Shown: positions 34,566 to 44,192, counted from the stretch's first letter. The stretch is 64,000 nucleotides of DNA from Gelatiniphilus marinus (GCF_042678305.1 NZ_JBHUDT010000002.1), one strand, 5' to 3'. Translations and numbers: made by a program. The notes: generated by a model not told the origin, from the letters alone.

Positions 34566-36212
34566 ATGACTGAGTTTATTAGAAAGATAGTGCCAAACGC
34601 CAAAGACGATGTGCTTGCAGGAATAACAACCTCTTTTGCCATGGTGCCCGAGGTTGTGGCCTTTGCTTTTGTAGCGCAAATTGATCCTTTGGTTGCGCTT
34701 TCGGGTGCTTTTATGATAGGTTTGATTACCGCAATCTTTGGTGGAAGACCGGGTTTAATTTCTGGTGCGGCCGGAGCTGTAGCCGTTATTTTCGTTACCA
34801 TGATTTCAGAAGGGCACACCAAAGGGATGCTTTTCGATCAGCCTATAGAAAACATGGGCTTCTTCTATTTATTCGCCTGTGTAATTTTAATGGGTGTTAT
34901 TCAAATCTTAGCAGGTGTTTTTAAGTTGGGTAAGTTTGTAAGGCTTATTCCGCACCCCGTAATGATGGGCTTTGTTAACGGTTTGGCCATCATTATTTTC
35001 TGGGCTCAGGTAAAAATGTTTTCACATAAATCGCTAGTGGTTTCTAGCGATGGTGTAAAAGAATACGTTGCTACCTTTATGACCGGTACCGAATTGTACA
35101 CCATGATTGCTTTGGTGGCCTTAACCATGGCCATAATTTGGTTTTTACCCAAATTAACAAAAAAGTTACCTGCATCGTTAACCGCAATCCTAGTAACCAC
35201 CTTTATAGTGGTATTTACAGGTTTAGAGGTAACCACCGTAGGATCGTATATTATTGAAGGCGGCGGAACAGGGCTAAAAGGCGAGTTTCCAACCCCAAAT
35301 GTAGAGCTATGGCAAAATTTGCCCATTAATCTCGACACCTTTTCTTTTATTTTGCCCTATGCCTTTCTTGCCGCATCGGTTGGATTGATAGAGTCTTTAA
35401 TGACCATGAATTTGGTAGATGAATTAACAGAAACCAGAGGCGACGGAAACCGCGAATGTATAGCGCAAGGTGCCGGAAACATAGTAAGCGGACTTTTTGG
35501 AGGTACAGGTGGTTGTGGAATGATTGGCCAAACGGTAATTAACATTAAAGCAGGCGGAAGAGGACGACTGTCTGGGATAATGATGGCCGTTTCCCTACTT
35601 ACATTTATCTTGTTTACAGACAAATTAATAGAACAAGTCCCTATAGCGGCCCTTATAGGCGTTATGTTTGTAATGGTAATACAAACCTTTGCATGGTCCA
35701 GTTTTAGGATTTTAGGGAAAATACCAAAATCTGATGCCTTTGTATTAATTACGGTGTCGGCGGTAACCGTTATTTTCGATCTGGCCATCGCTGTATTTGT
35801 TGGTGTTATTATCTCAGCATTAACTTTTTCTTGGGAAAACGCAAAACGCATCCGCGCACGCAAGCATACCCAAGAAGACGGTACAAGAACCTACGAAATT
35901 TGGGGTCCTCTGTTTTTTGGCTCTATAACCGCGTTCAACGAAAAATTCGATATAAAAAACGACCCCGAACATGTTGAGGTAGATTTTATTGAATCTCGTG
36001 TAAGCGATCACTCTGCCATAGAAGCCATATACAATTTGGTTAATAAATACGAAGCCGCAGGAAAATCAATAAAACTAAAACATTTAAGCGAAGACTGTAA
36101 AATACTGCTTTACAAATCAAACCCTAAATTTAGAGAAGTGGTTGTTGAGGCTATCGACGATCCGCGCTACCATCTGGTTGAAAACCCCGAAGCATTCGCC
36201 AAAGGGCTTTAA
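34566..36212 (+). CDS. SulP family inorganic anion transporter
   Basis: A 548-residue inner membrane transporter. The N-terminal signature AGITTSFAMVPEVVAFAFVAQI and IFGGRPGLISGAAGAVAV are those of SulP proteins; about 12-14 transmembrane segments reach to about residue 420, and a C-terminal STAS-like domain follows (TRTYEIWGPLFFGSITAFNEKF...). Substrates in the family include sulfate, bicarbonate and other anions; a marine bicarbonate or sulfate role is plausible. Own promoter at 34514-34543. Confidence 0.9.
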   Translation: MTEFIRKIVPNAKDDVLAGITTSFAMVPEVVAFAFVAQIDPLVALSGAFMIGLITAIFGGRPGLISGAAGAVAVIFVTMISEGHTKGMLFDQPIENMGFFYLFACVILMGVIQILAGVFKLGKFVRLIPHPVMMGFVNGLAIIIFWAQVKMFSHKSLVVSSDGVKEYVATFMTGTELYTMIALVALTMAIIWFLPKLTKKLPASLTAILVTTFIVVFTGLEVTTVGSYIIEGGGTGLKGEFPTPNVELWQNLPINLDTFSFILPYAFLAASVGLIESLMTMNLVDELTETRGDGNRECIAQGAGNIVSGLFGGTGGCGMIGQTVINIKAGGRGRLSGIMMAVSLLTFILFTDKLIEQVPIAALIGVMFVMVIQTFAWSSFRILGKIPKSDAFVLITVSAVTVIFDLAIAVFVGVIISALTFSWENAKRIRARKHTQEDGTRTYEIWGPLFFGSITAFNEKFDIKNDPEHVEVDFIESRVSDHSAIEAIYNLVNKYEAAGKSIKLKHLSEDCKILLYKSNPKFREVVVEAIDDPRYHLVENPEAFAKGL

Positions 36213-36238
36213 TAAACATATATTTAATATTATAATGT

Positions 36239-36382
36239 GGTAGGGCTTTCCGCTATATCTTTTTAAAGTATTTTTGAATGGGCGAAGGGCATGGCAATCT
36301 GCCAAACTTTAGCCAGCTCAATCTTTAATTTTTTTTGGTTTTAAAAAGGATGCTCCCGAAGCCTCGTTACAATCTTTAACGC
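36239..36382 (+). repeat. GCGTTA two-hairpin element, copy 2, with nested repeat
   Basis: Starts at GGTAGGGCTTTCCGCTATAT (hairpin 1 is lost) and ends at TTTAACGC. Hairpin 2 is CTTTTTAAA (36259-36267) with TTTAAAAAG (36340-36348). Its loop holds a second repeat type, 36276-36303, containing GGCGAAGGGCATGGCAATCT, the same kind as in copy 5. 144 bases after the SulP gene; the rest of the 36213-36543 gap shows nothing else. Confidence 0.7.
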
Positions 36383-36543
36383 AGCAGTTCGTGAAAAGCA
36401 GTTTTAAATTGGTAAACCTGTTAATGTGCTAACTGCAAAAGCTTGAGCTTGTTATTAATGCCTGGGGTTAAATGTTGCTGTAATAGTAAATTTAAAAGAG
36501 GGCAACCTGTCTGCTTACCAATATTGCAAGTGCAAAGTCATTG

Positions 36544-36999
36544 CTATTTTACCCTAACCGTGCTTGGTACTAACTTGGTGTAATCGCCATTATTCCTAAG
36601 TACATCGCGCACAATAGAAGATGCGATATACGATGTTTTTGCCGAGGTTAGTAAAAACACCGTTTCAATGGGCGCTAAATCTCTATTGGTATGGGCAATG
36701 GCTTTTTCAAATTCAAAATCTGCAGGATTGCGAAGTCCGCGTAAAATAAATTCCGCTTCAACTTTTTCACAAAAATCTACGGTTAACCCTTGGTAAGTCA
36801 TCACCTTAATTTTGGGCTCGTTAGCAAAAGTATCTTCAATAAATGTTTTACGTTCTTCTAACGAGAACATATATTTTTTATCGGCATTTATGCCAATGGC
36901 TACAATTATTTCGTCAAAAAGCGTAATGCCTCTTTTAATAATATCGTAGTGTCCTAATGTAATGGGATCAAAAGACCCTGGAAATATAGCGCGTTTCAT
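36544..36999 (-). CDS. coaD: Pantetheine-phosphate adenylyltransferase
   Basis: A 151-residue enzyme making dephospho-CoA. The nucleotidyltransferase motif GSFDPITLGHYDII (T/HxGH) and the C-terminal SSIVRDV loop are present. It follows ddl; the gap between them is an inverted-repeat element whose edge touches the start codon. Confidence 0.96.
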   Translation of the reverse strand: MKRAIFPGSFDPITLGHYDIIKRGITLFDEIIVAIGINADKKYMFSLEERKTFIEDTFANEPKIKVMTYQGLTVDFCEKVEAEFILRGLRNPADFEFEKAIAHTNRDLAPIETVFLLTSAKTSYIASSIVRDVLRNNGDYTKLVPSTVRVK

Positions 37000-37112
37000 A
37001 AGCCCCTCTTAATCTCCCCAAAGGGGAGAAATTAATATATTGTAAATATAAGCTTCTTAAATTTATTATTCACAATTGTTTCCCTCCTTTGGAGGGATTA
37101 AGGGAGGCTTTT
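37000..37112. repeat. MITE-like inverted-repeat element between ddl and coaD
   Basis: Left arm 37000-37033 begins AAGCCCCTCTTAATCTCC; right arm 37078-37112, read backwards, begins AAAAGCCTCCCTTAATCC. The arms match at most of about 33 positions and each holds an internal CTCC-AAAG-GGAG palindrome. The right arm encodes the last codons (Ser-Leu-Pro) and stop of ddl; the left arm abuts the coaD start. Confidence 0.75.
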
Positions 37113-38078
37113 CAAAGCCTCTTCAATGGCATTGTCAAATAAATCTGCTAAGGGTATTCCGGCAGCTTTTGCCTGTTGCGGCAATATGCTTTCTCGGGTT
37201 AAACCCGGAATGGTGTTTACTTCCAACAAATGTGGCTCGCCGTTTTTAAAAATAAATTCGCTTCGGCTAAAGCCTTTCATCTTTAAAATTGTATATACTT
37301 TTTTGGCAATGGCATTTACCTTTTCATCTTGTTCTTTGCTTAATGGGGCGGGTGTAATCTCTTGCGATTTGCCTAAATATTTGGCTTCGTAATCAAAAAA
37401 ATCGTTTTCGGTTACTATCTCGGTAATGGGCAGTACTTTGGTTTCTCCTTTATACTTGATAACGCCAACCGATACTTCGGTGCCATCTAAAAAGGCTTCG
37501 ATAATAATCTCGTTGTCTTCTTTAAACGCTACTTCAATGGCGTTTTGCAAATCTTCTTTTTTATGTACTTTGGTAATGCCAAAACTACTGCCCGCTTTGT
37601 TGGCTTTTACAAAACAAGGCAAACCCACTTTGGCAATTATTTTGTCTTCATTTATAACATCACCTAGGTTTATGTAAAAGGATTCGGCAGTTTTTATGCC
37701 ATAAGGTTTTAATGCGCTAAGGCAATCGCGTTTGTTGAAGGTTAAGGCTGCTTGGTACATGCCACAACTGGTATGTGGCATGTTTATTAACTTAAAATAG
37801 CCTTGCATAAAACCATCTTCTCCGGGCGACCCGTGAATGGCGTTGAACACACAATCGAAAACAATTTTTTTATTTTTAACGGTAACCGAAAAATCGTTTT
37901 TATCTATAGGGAATTCGTTGTTGTTTTTATCAACATAAACCCATTTATCTTTAAAAATATGTATGCGGTATGGGTTATATTTAGACTTATTTAAAGTTTC
38001 AAAAACCACGTTTCCGCTTTTTAATGAGATTTTGTATTCGCTGGAATAACCTCCCATAATGATGGCAATATTTTTCAT
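37098..38078 (-). CDS. ddl: D-alanine--D-alanine ligase
   Basis: A 326-residue ATP-grasp ligase making D-Ala-D-Ala for peptidoglycan. IIMGGYSSEYKISL at the N-terminus, AIHGSPGEDGFMQG, KANKAGSSFGI and LLEVNTIPGLTRESILPQQ are the family signatures. ATG 38078 (MKNIAIIMGG) is chosen over 38117, whose extra residues are not conserved. The final codons and stop lie in a repeat. Confidence 0.95.
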   Translation of the reverse strand: MKNIAIIMGGYSSEYKISLKSGNVVFETLNKSKYNPYRIHIFKDKWVYVDKNNNEFPIDKNDFSVTVKNKKIVFDCVFNAIHGSPGEDGFMQGYFKLINMPHTSCGMYQAALTFNKRDCLSALKPYGIKTAESFYINLGDVINEDKIIAKVGLPCFVKANKAGSSFGITKVHKKEDLQNAIEVAFKEDNEIIIEAFLDGTEVSVGVIKYKGETKVLPITEIVTENDFFDYEAKYLGKSQEITPAPLSKEQDEKVNAIAKKVYTILKMKGFSRSEFIFKNGEPHLLEVNTIPGLTRESILPQQAKAAGIPLADLFDNAIEEALKSLP

Positions 38079-38242
38079 AAATATTTTTTTGTGATTCCCT
38101 TGAAGAAGGGGGCTCATCCATTTTTTATTTCCTCCTTTCGTCTTGGCTCAAGATAAACTTCGGCGGAAACCTCTTTTTTATTTTTTTTAAATCTACCATA
38201 TAATACAAAACTAGTTTTAAATTTTAATTTTAGTACTGCTGC

Positions 38243-38335
38243 GCGTTAGGGATTGAGGCATTTGTTGAAGCTCCCCGACGCAGAAGGGAGCGACTGCCGA
38301 AAGCCCGACCTCCCGAAGTTTCGGGAGTGTAACGC
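38243..38335 (-). repeat. GCGTTA two-hairpin element, copy 3
   Basis: Read on the minus strand: GCGTTA, hairpin 1 CTCCCGAA/TTCGGGAG (8 bp), GTCGGGCTTTC, hairpin 2 GCTCCC/GGGAGC, then CAATCCCTAACGC. Both stems are kept with sequences unlike copies 1 and 5. It lies in the 415-base gap between ddl and the PASTA gene. Confidence 0.75.
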
Positions 38336-38464
38336 CAAAAATATTTAAGCTATAGACCAAATTATTGTTTGTTTGCAATCTAAAAACCTACAATAAAACG
38401 TAAGTATTAATAGTTAAGCTAAAATATCATATATATTGCAAAAGAAAAAACAGTTACGTTTTTA

Positions 38465-38472
38465 TATATTTG
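38465..38472 (+). promoter_or_regulatory. -7 box of the PASTA-rluD operon
   Basis: TATATTTG matches TAnnTTTG, 21 bases before ATG 38494. It overlaps an alternative in-frame ATG at 38470, which argues for the downstream start. Confidence 0.6.
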
Positions 38473-38493
38473 CCGTATCGAAAATTACAGCAC

Positions 38494-39054
38494 ATGAGCA
38501 TTATTAAATTTCTTGTTAGCAAAACTTTTTTTAAACAGATTTTATTGGCGATAGTGGCTTTGGTGGTATTTTGCTTTTTAATGTTGCAATGGTTAAAGTC
38601 TTCTACAAACCATGGTGATTTTGAAACCGTACCTGATTTAAAAGGGAAATCTATAAGTGTTGCCGAAATTGAGTTAAATGAAAACAATTTAGTGATGCAA
38701 ATACAGGATTCGGCAAATTTTAATCCAGATTACCCAAAATTTTCGGTAATAGAGCAGGAACCTCCGGTTGGTGCTAAAGTAAAAAAGAACAGAAAAATAT
38801 ACCTAACGCTAAACCCTTCGGGTTACCGAAAAGTAAGAGTGCCCAATTTATTAGAGAGTACTTTACGGCAAGCCAAACCAACCTTGGAAGCCCTAGATTT
38901 TAAGGTGGGTAAGCTTACTTATGTAGATAATATTGGTAAAGATGTCGTGCTGAAAATGCAGCATAAAGGTAAAACTATAAAAGCTGGAGATATGTTGCCG
39001 AAAACCGAAAAGATAGATTTGGTTTTAGGCAATGGCAACCGGCCAACAAACTAA
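38494..39054 (+). CDS. PASTA domain membrane protein
   Basis: A 186-residue protein: one transmembrane helix (about 13-34, LLAIVALVVFCFLML), then at least two PASTA domains outside the membrane (FETVPDLKGKSISVAEIELNE and RKVRVPNLLESTLRQAKPTLEA). PASTA domains bind peptidoglycan. It is followed by rluD after 39 bases; ddl-coaD lie on the other side, an arrangement common in flavobacteria. No kinase or transpeptidase domain is attached. Confidence 0.88.
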   Translation: MSIIKFLVSKTFFKQILLAIVALVVFCFLMLQWLKSSTNHGDFETVPDLKGKSISVAEIELNENNLVMQIQDSANFNPDYPKFSVIEQEPPVGAKVKKNRKIYLTLNPSGYRKVRVPNLLESTLRQAKPTLEALDFKVGKLTYVDNIGKDVVLKMQHKGKTIKAGDMLPKTEKIDLVLGNGNRPTN

Positions 39055-39093
39055 GGTCAAGCAACATACGCCAATACGCATTCATTAAACACA

Positions 39094-40131
39094 ATGGAAA
39101 ACCATACACCACAATTGCCAGACGAGGATAATTTATACGAGCATCATGCTTTTACCGTAGATAAAGGGCAAGCACCCTTGCGTATAGATAAATACTTAAT
39201 GAATTTTGTTGAAAACGCCACAAGAAACAAAATTCAAGCTGCTGCTAGAAACGGTAGTGTATTTGTTAACAATACGCCGGTTAAACCCAATTACAAAGTT
39301 AAGCCTTTTGATGTAGTAAGGGTGTTGTTTGCACATCCACCATTTGAGAATTTATTGGTAGGCGAAAATATGCCGTTGGATGTGGTTTATGAAGACGATA
39401 CGCTACTGGTAGTAAACAAGCCAGCAGGCATGGTGGTGCATCCCGGTCACGGCAATTACTCGGGCACACTTATAAATGGATTGATTTACAGATTCGATAA
39501 TTTACCGAACAATTCCAGCGAACGCCCAGGTTTGGTACACAGAATTGATAAAGATACCAGCGGCCTTTTGGTGGTTGCCAAAACAGAAAAAGCCATGGCA
39601 CATTTATCGTTACAATTTGCCGAAAAAACTAGCGAACGCGAATATGTTGCCATTGTTTGGGGCAATATGCAAGAAAACGAAGGGACTATTGAAGGTAACA
39701 TTGGGCGACACCCCAAAAACCGATTGCAAAACACTGTTTTTCTTGATGATGAAGCAGATAAAGGCAAACCAGCCGTAACACACTACAAGGTTTTAGAGCG
39801 TTTAGGCTACGTAACTTTGGTGTCGTGTAAGTTAGAAACGGGCAGGACGCACCAAATACGTGTACACATGAAATATATTGGGCATACTTTGTTTAACGAT
39901 GCGCGCTACGGTGGCGATAAAATATTAAAAGGTACCACATTTACCAAGTATAAACAGTTTGTAGATAATTGTTTTAAGGTGTTGCCAAGGCAAGCGCTGC
40001 ATGCCAAAACCTTAGGCTTTAAACACCCTAAAACGGGAGAGTTTATGCGTTTTGACAGCCCAATCCCTAACGATATGCAACAGTGTATTGAAAAATGGAA
40101 AACCTACTCTAAGCACCAAGAAATACAATAA
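39094..40131 (+). CDS. rluD: RluA-family 23S rRNA pseudouridine synthase
   Basis: A 345-residue enzyme with an N-terminal S4 RNA-binding domain (APLRIDKYLMNFVENATRNKIQAA) and the RluA catalytic domain: HRIDKDTSGLLVVAKT contains the catalytic Asp and ETGRTHQIRVHM the uracil-binding region. RluD-like by domain order; the exact uridine sites are inference. Confidence 0.9.
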   Translation: MENHTPQLPDEDNLYEHHAFTVDKGQAPLRIDKYLMNFVENATRNKIQAAARNGSVFVNNTPVKPNYKVKPFDVVRVLFAHPPFENLLVGENMPLDVVYEDDTLLVVNKPAGMVVHPGHGNYSGTLINGLIYRFDNLPNNSSERPGLVHRIDKDTSGLLVVAKTEKAMAHLSLQFAEKTSEREYVAIVWGNMQENEGTIEGNIGRHPKNRLQNTVFLDDEADKGKPAVTHYKVLERLGYVTLVSCKLETGRTHQIRVHMKYIGHTLFNDARYGGDKILKGTTFTKYKQFVDNCFKVLPRQALHAKTLGFKHPKTGEFMRFDSPIPNDMQQCIEKWKTYSKHQEIQ

Positions 40132-40383
40132 CCTCTTTAATAATTGCAAGTTGTTTTTGCAGCCACGTAAAATTGCCGATTTCGTATTGAATAAACTAAT
40201 AAATTTAAGCTAACCTAGATAAAACCACTTTTTTTACGATATGGATTTTTTGTTTGAAATTTAAAAAAGAGCATTGGTTTTTTGGGTAATAAAAAGAACA
40301 CAAAGAAGAGCAAAATCCAAAAAACGCTCAAAAAACAAATTTCAAGCGCTTTTTTATGAACAAAAAATGTTAACCTATAATAA

Positions 40384-41394
40384 TTATATTTTAGCAGATT
40401 TAACGGTTCTAATAATTCTCTCGGCAATTTTATAAGGGTCTCCGTTTGATGCGGGACGCCTATCTTCTAGCCAGCCTTTCCAGCCATTTTCAACAGTAAT
40501 AATTGGTATTCTAATTGATGCACCTCTGTCTGAAACACCAAAGCTAAAGTCTGATACATGAGCGGTTTCATGTAGTCCTGTTAAGCGTTCATCGTTAAAT
40601 TCGCCGTAAACTTCTATATGTTCGTCGGTAACGGGTCTAAACGCTTCGCATATTTTTTTGTAAATTTCTTCAGAGCCGCAAGTTCTTAAAGTTGTGTTTG
40701 AGAAATTGGCGTGCATACCAGAACCATTCCAGTCACCTTTTACGGGTTTGGGGTGGTATTCAATATAATAGCCATATTTTTCGGTTAATCTATCTAATAA
40801 GTAACGCGCAATCCAAATTTCGTCTCCCGCTTTTTTCGCGCCTTTAGAAAATAATTGAAACTCCCATTGTCCTGGAGCAACTTCTTGGTTAATGCCTTCA
40901 AAATTTAAACCGGCATCAATGCATAAATCGGCATGTTCTTCAACAAGATCCCTGCCCCAAGTGTAGCGTCCACCAACAGAGCAGTAATATTTGCCTTGTG
41001 GCCCGGGGAAACCGCCACGGGGAAAGCCTAAGGGCAAATCGGTTTTGGCATCCATTAAAAAATACTCTTGCTCGAAACCAAACCAAAAGTCGTTATCGTC
41101 ATCATCAATCTTAGCCCTAGCGTTAGAGGGGTGCGGTGTTCCGTCTGCGCTTAAAACCTCGCACATTATCAGGTAGCCGTTTTTTCTTGTTGGGTCTGGA
41201 TAAATAGCTACGGGTTTCAACAAACAATCTGAAGCTCCTCCAGAGGCTTGTTCGGTAGAACTGCCATCAAAAGACCAAATTGCGCAATCTTCTAATTTGC
41301 CGTTAAAATCTTCAACAACTTTAGTTTTGCTTCTCATGTTTTGGGTAGGTTCATGGCCGTCTAGCCATATATACTCTAATTTAGATTTTGCCAT
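40384..41394 (-). CDS. Glutamine synthetase, eukaryote-like type II
   Basis: A 336-residue GSII, the short decameric type: EYIWLDGHEP and WSFDGSSTEQASG in the beta-grasp part, EQEYFLMD, QEVAPGQWEFQ and NGSGMHANFS in the catalytic part. It lacks the adenylylation Tyr region of GSI. It incorporates ammonium into glutamate. It is back to back with a GSIII gene (257-base gap). -7 box at 41426-41433. Confidence 0.93.
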   Translation of the reverse strand: MAKSKLEYIWLDGHEPTQNMRSKTKVVEDFNGKLEDCAIWSFDGSSTEQASGGASDCLLKPVAIYPDPTRKNGYLIMCEVLSADGTPHPSNARAKIDDDDNDFWFGFEQEYFLMDAKTDLPLGFPRGGFPGPQGKYYCSVGGRYTWGRDLVEEHADLCIDAGLNFEGINQEVAPGQWEFQLFSKGAKKAGDEIWIARYLLDRLTEKYGYYIEYHPKPVKGDWNGSGMHANFSNTTLRTCGSEEIYKKICEAFRPVTDEHIEVYGEFNDERLTGLHETAHVSDFSFGVSDRGASIRIPIITVENGWKGWLEDRRPASNGDPYKIAERIIRTVKSAKI

Positions 41395-41425
41395 AATAAT
41401 TAGTTTAGTTAAAAAAACAATATCA

Positions 41426-41433
41426 CAAATATA
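41426..41433 (-). promoter_or_regulatory. -7 box of the GSII gene
   Basis: TATATTTG on the minus strand, 31 bases upstream of the start codon. Confidence 0.55.
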
Positions 41434-41598
41434 ATATTTATTGTGTTATTGGTTTGTTTTGCAGGGGTGTTTTGGTTTTTTTACACTTTATTTTTGTTTA
41501 ACCCCTATTTTTTTAGGGTTTATTTTGGTGTATGTGCACATTTTTAAAAAATAATCGAAAAATTAATAATAATAATTTTTTTTTCGCCTATGTGGATT

Positions 41599-41626
41599 TT
41601 GCGCTTTATTTTTGCTCCTAAATTTG
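41599..41626 (+). promoter_or_regulatory. Promoter of the GSIII gene
   Basis: TTG (41599-41601), 17 nt, TAAATTTG (41619-41626); start codon at 41651. Confidence 0.6.
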
Positions 41627-41650
41627 TTGTAACACTTAAAATAATATAAA

Positions 41651-43837
41651 ATGTCAACTTTAAGATTCCATGCCATAAAAAAATCGCTTTCTTCAAAACC
41701 TGTTCCGGTTGAAGAAAAAGAACGTCGTTCAGACATATTTGGCAAAAATGTATTTAACGAAAATACCATGCGTCAATATCTTACAAAAGATGCTTTTATT
41801 GGCGTTATGAATGCGATTAAATATGGTAAAAAAATAGATAGAACCATTGCAGATCAGGTTTCTTCTTCAATGAAAGAGTGGGCATTGTCTAAAGGTGTTA
41901 CACATTATACCCACTGGTTTCAGCCATTAACAGGTACAACTGCAGAAAAGCACGATGCTTTTTTTGAGACGATAGGAGAAGGCGTGTCCATCGAAAAATT
42001 TGGTGGTAGCGAGTTGGTACAGCAAGAGCCCGATGCCTCAAGTTTTCCAAGCGGTGGTATTCGCAATACCTTCGAAGCACGTGGCTATACAGCTTGGGAT
42101 CCTACCTCGCCCGCATTTATTTACGGTACTACATTATGTGTACCCACCATTTTTGTGGCTTACACGGGTGAAGCTTTAGATTATAAAACCCCTTTGTTAA
42201 AAGCATTGAATGCCGTAGATGAGGCCGCAACTGCAGTTTGTAAATACTTTGACAAAAACGTAAAAAAGGTAAGCTCGTCTTTAGGATGGGAGCAAGAATA
42301 CTTTTTAATTGATAAAACATTGGCGGCAACACGACCAGACATAACCTTAACAGGCAGAACACTGTTAGGGCACTCTGCAGCAAAAGGCCAGCAGTTGGAC
42401 GACCACTATTTTGGCTCCATTCCCAGTAGGGCATTAAGCTTTATGCGCGAGTTGGAAACAGAATGTATGCTTTTGGGAATTCCTGCAAAAACAAGACATA
42501 ACGAAGTCGCTCCAAACCAGTTTGAACTGGCACCAATTTTTGAAGAAGCAAACCTCGCAGTCGATCATAATTCCTTACTTATGGATATTATGGGACGTGT
42601 AGCGTCTCGCCACAATTTTAAAGTGCTGTTTCACGAAAAACCCTTTGCAGGCATTAATGGCTCTGGTAAGCACAACAACTGGTCGCTATCTACAGATACG
42701 GGTGTTAATTTGCTGGCTCCGGGTAAAACACCCATGAGCAACTTACAGTTTTTAACCTTTTTTATAAATACTATAAAAGCAGTTAACAAGCACGAAGCGC
42801 TTTTAAGAGCTACCATAGCATCTGCTAGTAACGACCACAGATTGGGGGCTAACGAAGCGCCGCCTGCCATTATCTCGGTATTTATTGGCGAACAGCTCAC
42901 AAAGGTTTTAGAAGAATTGGAAGGCGTTACCAAAGGTAAATTATCACCACAAGAAAAAACCCAACTAAAACTAAATGTGGTGGGCAAGATCCCTGATGTT
43001 ATGCTAGACAACACAGACAGAAACCGTACATCGCCCTTTGCCTTTACAGGAAATAAATTTGAGTTTAGGGCAGTGGGCTCTACAGCTAATTGTGGCGACC
43101 CAATGACGGTTTTAAACACAATAGTCGCAAAACAACTAAAAGATTTTAAAGTAGAAGTCGATAAACTTATAGACGATAAAGGCTTAAAAAAAGACGAAGC
43201 CGTTTTTAATGTTTTGCGAGAATACATAAAAGATTCCAAACGCATTCTTTTTGAAGGTAATGGTTACGGAGAGGCTTGGGAAAAAGAAGCCAAAAAAAGA
43301 GGGCTTAGCAACAATAAAACGACACCCGATGCATTAAAGGCCAAAGTATCTAAAGAAAGTGTTGCATTGTTTGAAGAAATGAAAGTAATGAGTAAGGTTG
43401 AAACCCAAGCACGCTACGAGATAGAAATAGAAACCTACATCATGAAAATCCAAATTGAAGGTCGTGTTTTGGGTGATATTGCACGTAATCACATTGTGCC
43501 AACAGCCGTAAAATACCAAAATACCCTAATAGAAAACGTTAAGGGGCTCAAAGAAATATTCGGCTCAGAATTTAAAGAGGTTTCCAAAGAGCAAATCAAC
43601 TTAATCAAGCAAATTTCAAACCACATAGAAACCATAAATGCGAAGGTTACCAAAATGATAAACGAAAGGAAAAAAGCCAATGCCATAGCACATGTCGAGG
43701 ATAAAGCCCATGCCTATTGCTTTAACGTAAAGCCTTTGTTTGAAGAAATTCGCTACCACTGCGATAAATTGGAGCTACTTGTAGATGATGAGCTTTGGCC
43801 GCTAACTAAATACAGGGAATTGTTGTTTACAAGATAA
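41651..43837 (+). CDS. glnN: Glutamine synthetase type III
   Basis: A 728-residue GSIII, the large type first described in Bacteroides. Seen: FGKNVFNENTMRQYL, HYTHWFQPLTG, SLGWEQEYFLID, TRHNEVAPNQFELAP, NGSGKHNNWS and DNTDRNRTSPFAFTGNKFEFR. The long C-terminal helical region is complete. It carries out the same reaction as the neighbouring GSII, so the two are probably used under different nitrogen supply. Confidence 0.95.
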   Translation: MSTLRFHAIKKSLSSKPVPVEEKERRSDIFGKNVFNENTMRQYLTKDAFIGVMNAIKYGKKIDRTIADQVSSSMKEWALSKGVTHYTHWFQPLTGTTAEKHDAFFETIGEGVSIEKFGGSELVQQEPDASSFPSGGIRNTFEARGYTAWDPTSPAFIYGTTLCVPTIFVAYTGEALDYKTPLLKALNAVDEAATAVCKYFDKNVKKVSSSLGWEQEYFLIDKTLAATRPDITLTGRTLLGHSAAKGQQLDDHYFGSIPSRALSFMRELETECMLLGIPAKTRHNEVAPNQFELAPIFEEANLAVDHNSLLMDIMGRVASRHNFKVLFHEKPFAGINGSGKHNNWSLSTDTGVNLLAPGKTPMSNLQFLTFFINTIKAVNKHEALLRATIASASNDHRLGANEAPPAIISVFIGEQLTKVLEELEGVTKGKLSPQEKTQLKLNVVGKIPDVMLDNTDRNRTSPFAFTGNKFEFRAVGSTANCGDPMTVLNTIVAKQLKDFKVEVDKLIDDKGLKKDEAVFNVLREYIKDSKRILFEGNGYGEAWEKEAKKRGLSNNKTTPDALKAKVSKESVALFEEMKVMSKVETQARYEIEIETYIMKIQIEGRVLGDIARNHIVPTAVKYQNTLIENVKGLKEIFGSEFKEVSKEQINLIKQISNHIETINAKVTKMINERKKANAIAHVEDKAHAYCFNVKPLFEEIRYHCDKLELLVDDELWPLTKYRELLFTR

Positions 43838-43895
43838 TATTTTTCATAAAAAACTACCTTTTATAAGGTTTGACCATGTTTTTGTTATAAACAAT

Positions 43896-44192
43896 TTATT
43901 GTGGTTTAGAGGGCGAAGAAGCCAGAATTAAATTTACAAACGGTATTAAAAATAGCCATTTGTTAATTTTTGCATCATTCAGCCTTCTAAACCCTATAGT
44001 TATAAAAGGTATTAGTAGCACTATTCTAATAACTAAAGCAATATTGTCGTTAATATTATACAAACCTCTTAAAAAACCAAACATTGGGCTTATTAAGAAC
44101 GTATAAAACAAAAAAAAGTACCAAAACTCCTTAATACTAGCCTTAGTACTAATATCAAAGTATTTTTTAAAAGGGGTAATTAAATATTTCAT
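43896..44192 (-). CDS. DUF805 family membrane protein
   Basis: A 98-residue protein: KKYFDISTKASIKEFWYFFLF is the DUF805 opening, followed by three hydrophobic segments and the conserved GFRRLNDAKINKWLFLIP. Function of the family is unknown. Confidence 0.8.
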   Translation of the reverse strand: MKYLITPFKKYFDISTKASIKEFWYFFLFYTFLISPMFGFLRGLYNINDNIALVIRIVLLIPFITIGFRRLNDAKINKWLFLIPFVNLILASSPSKPQ

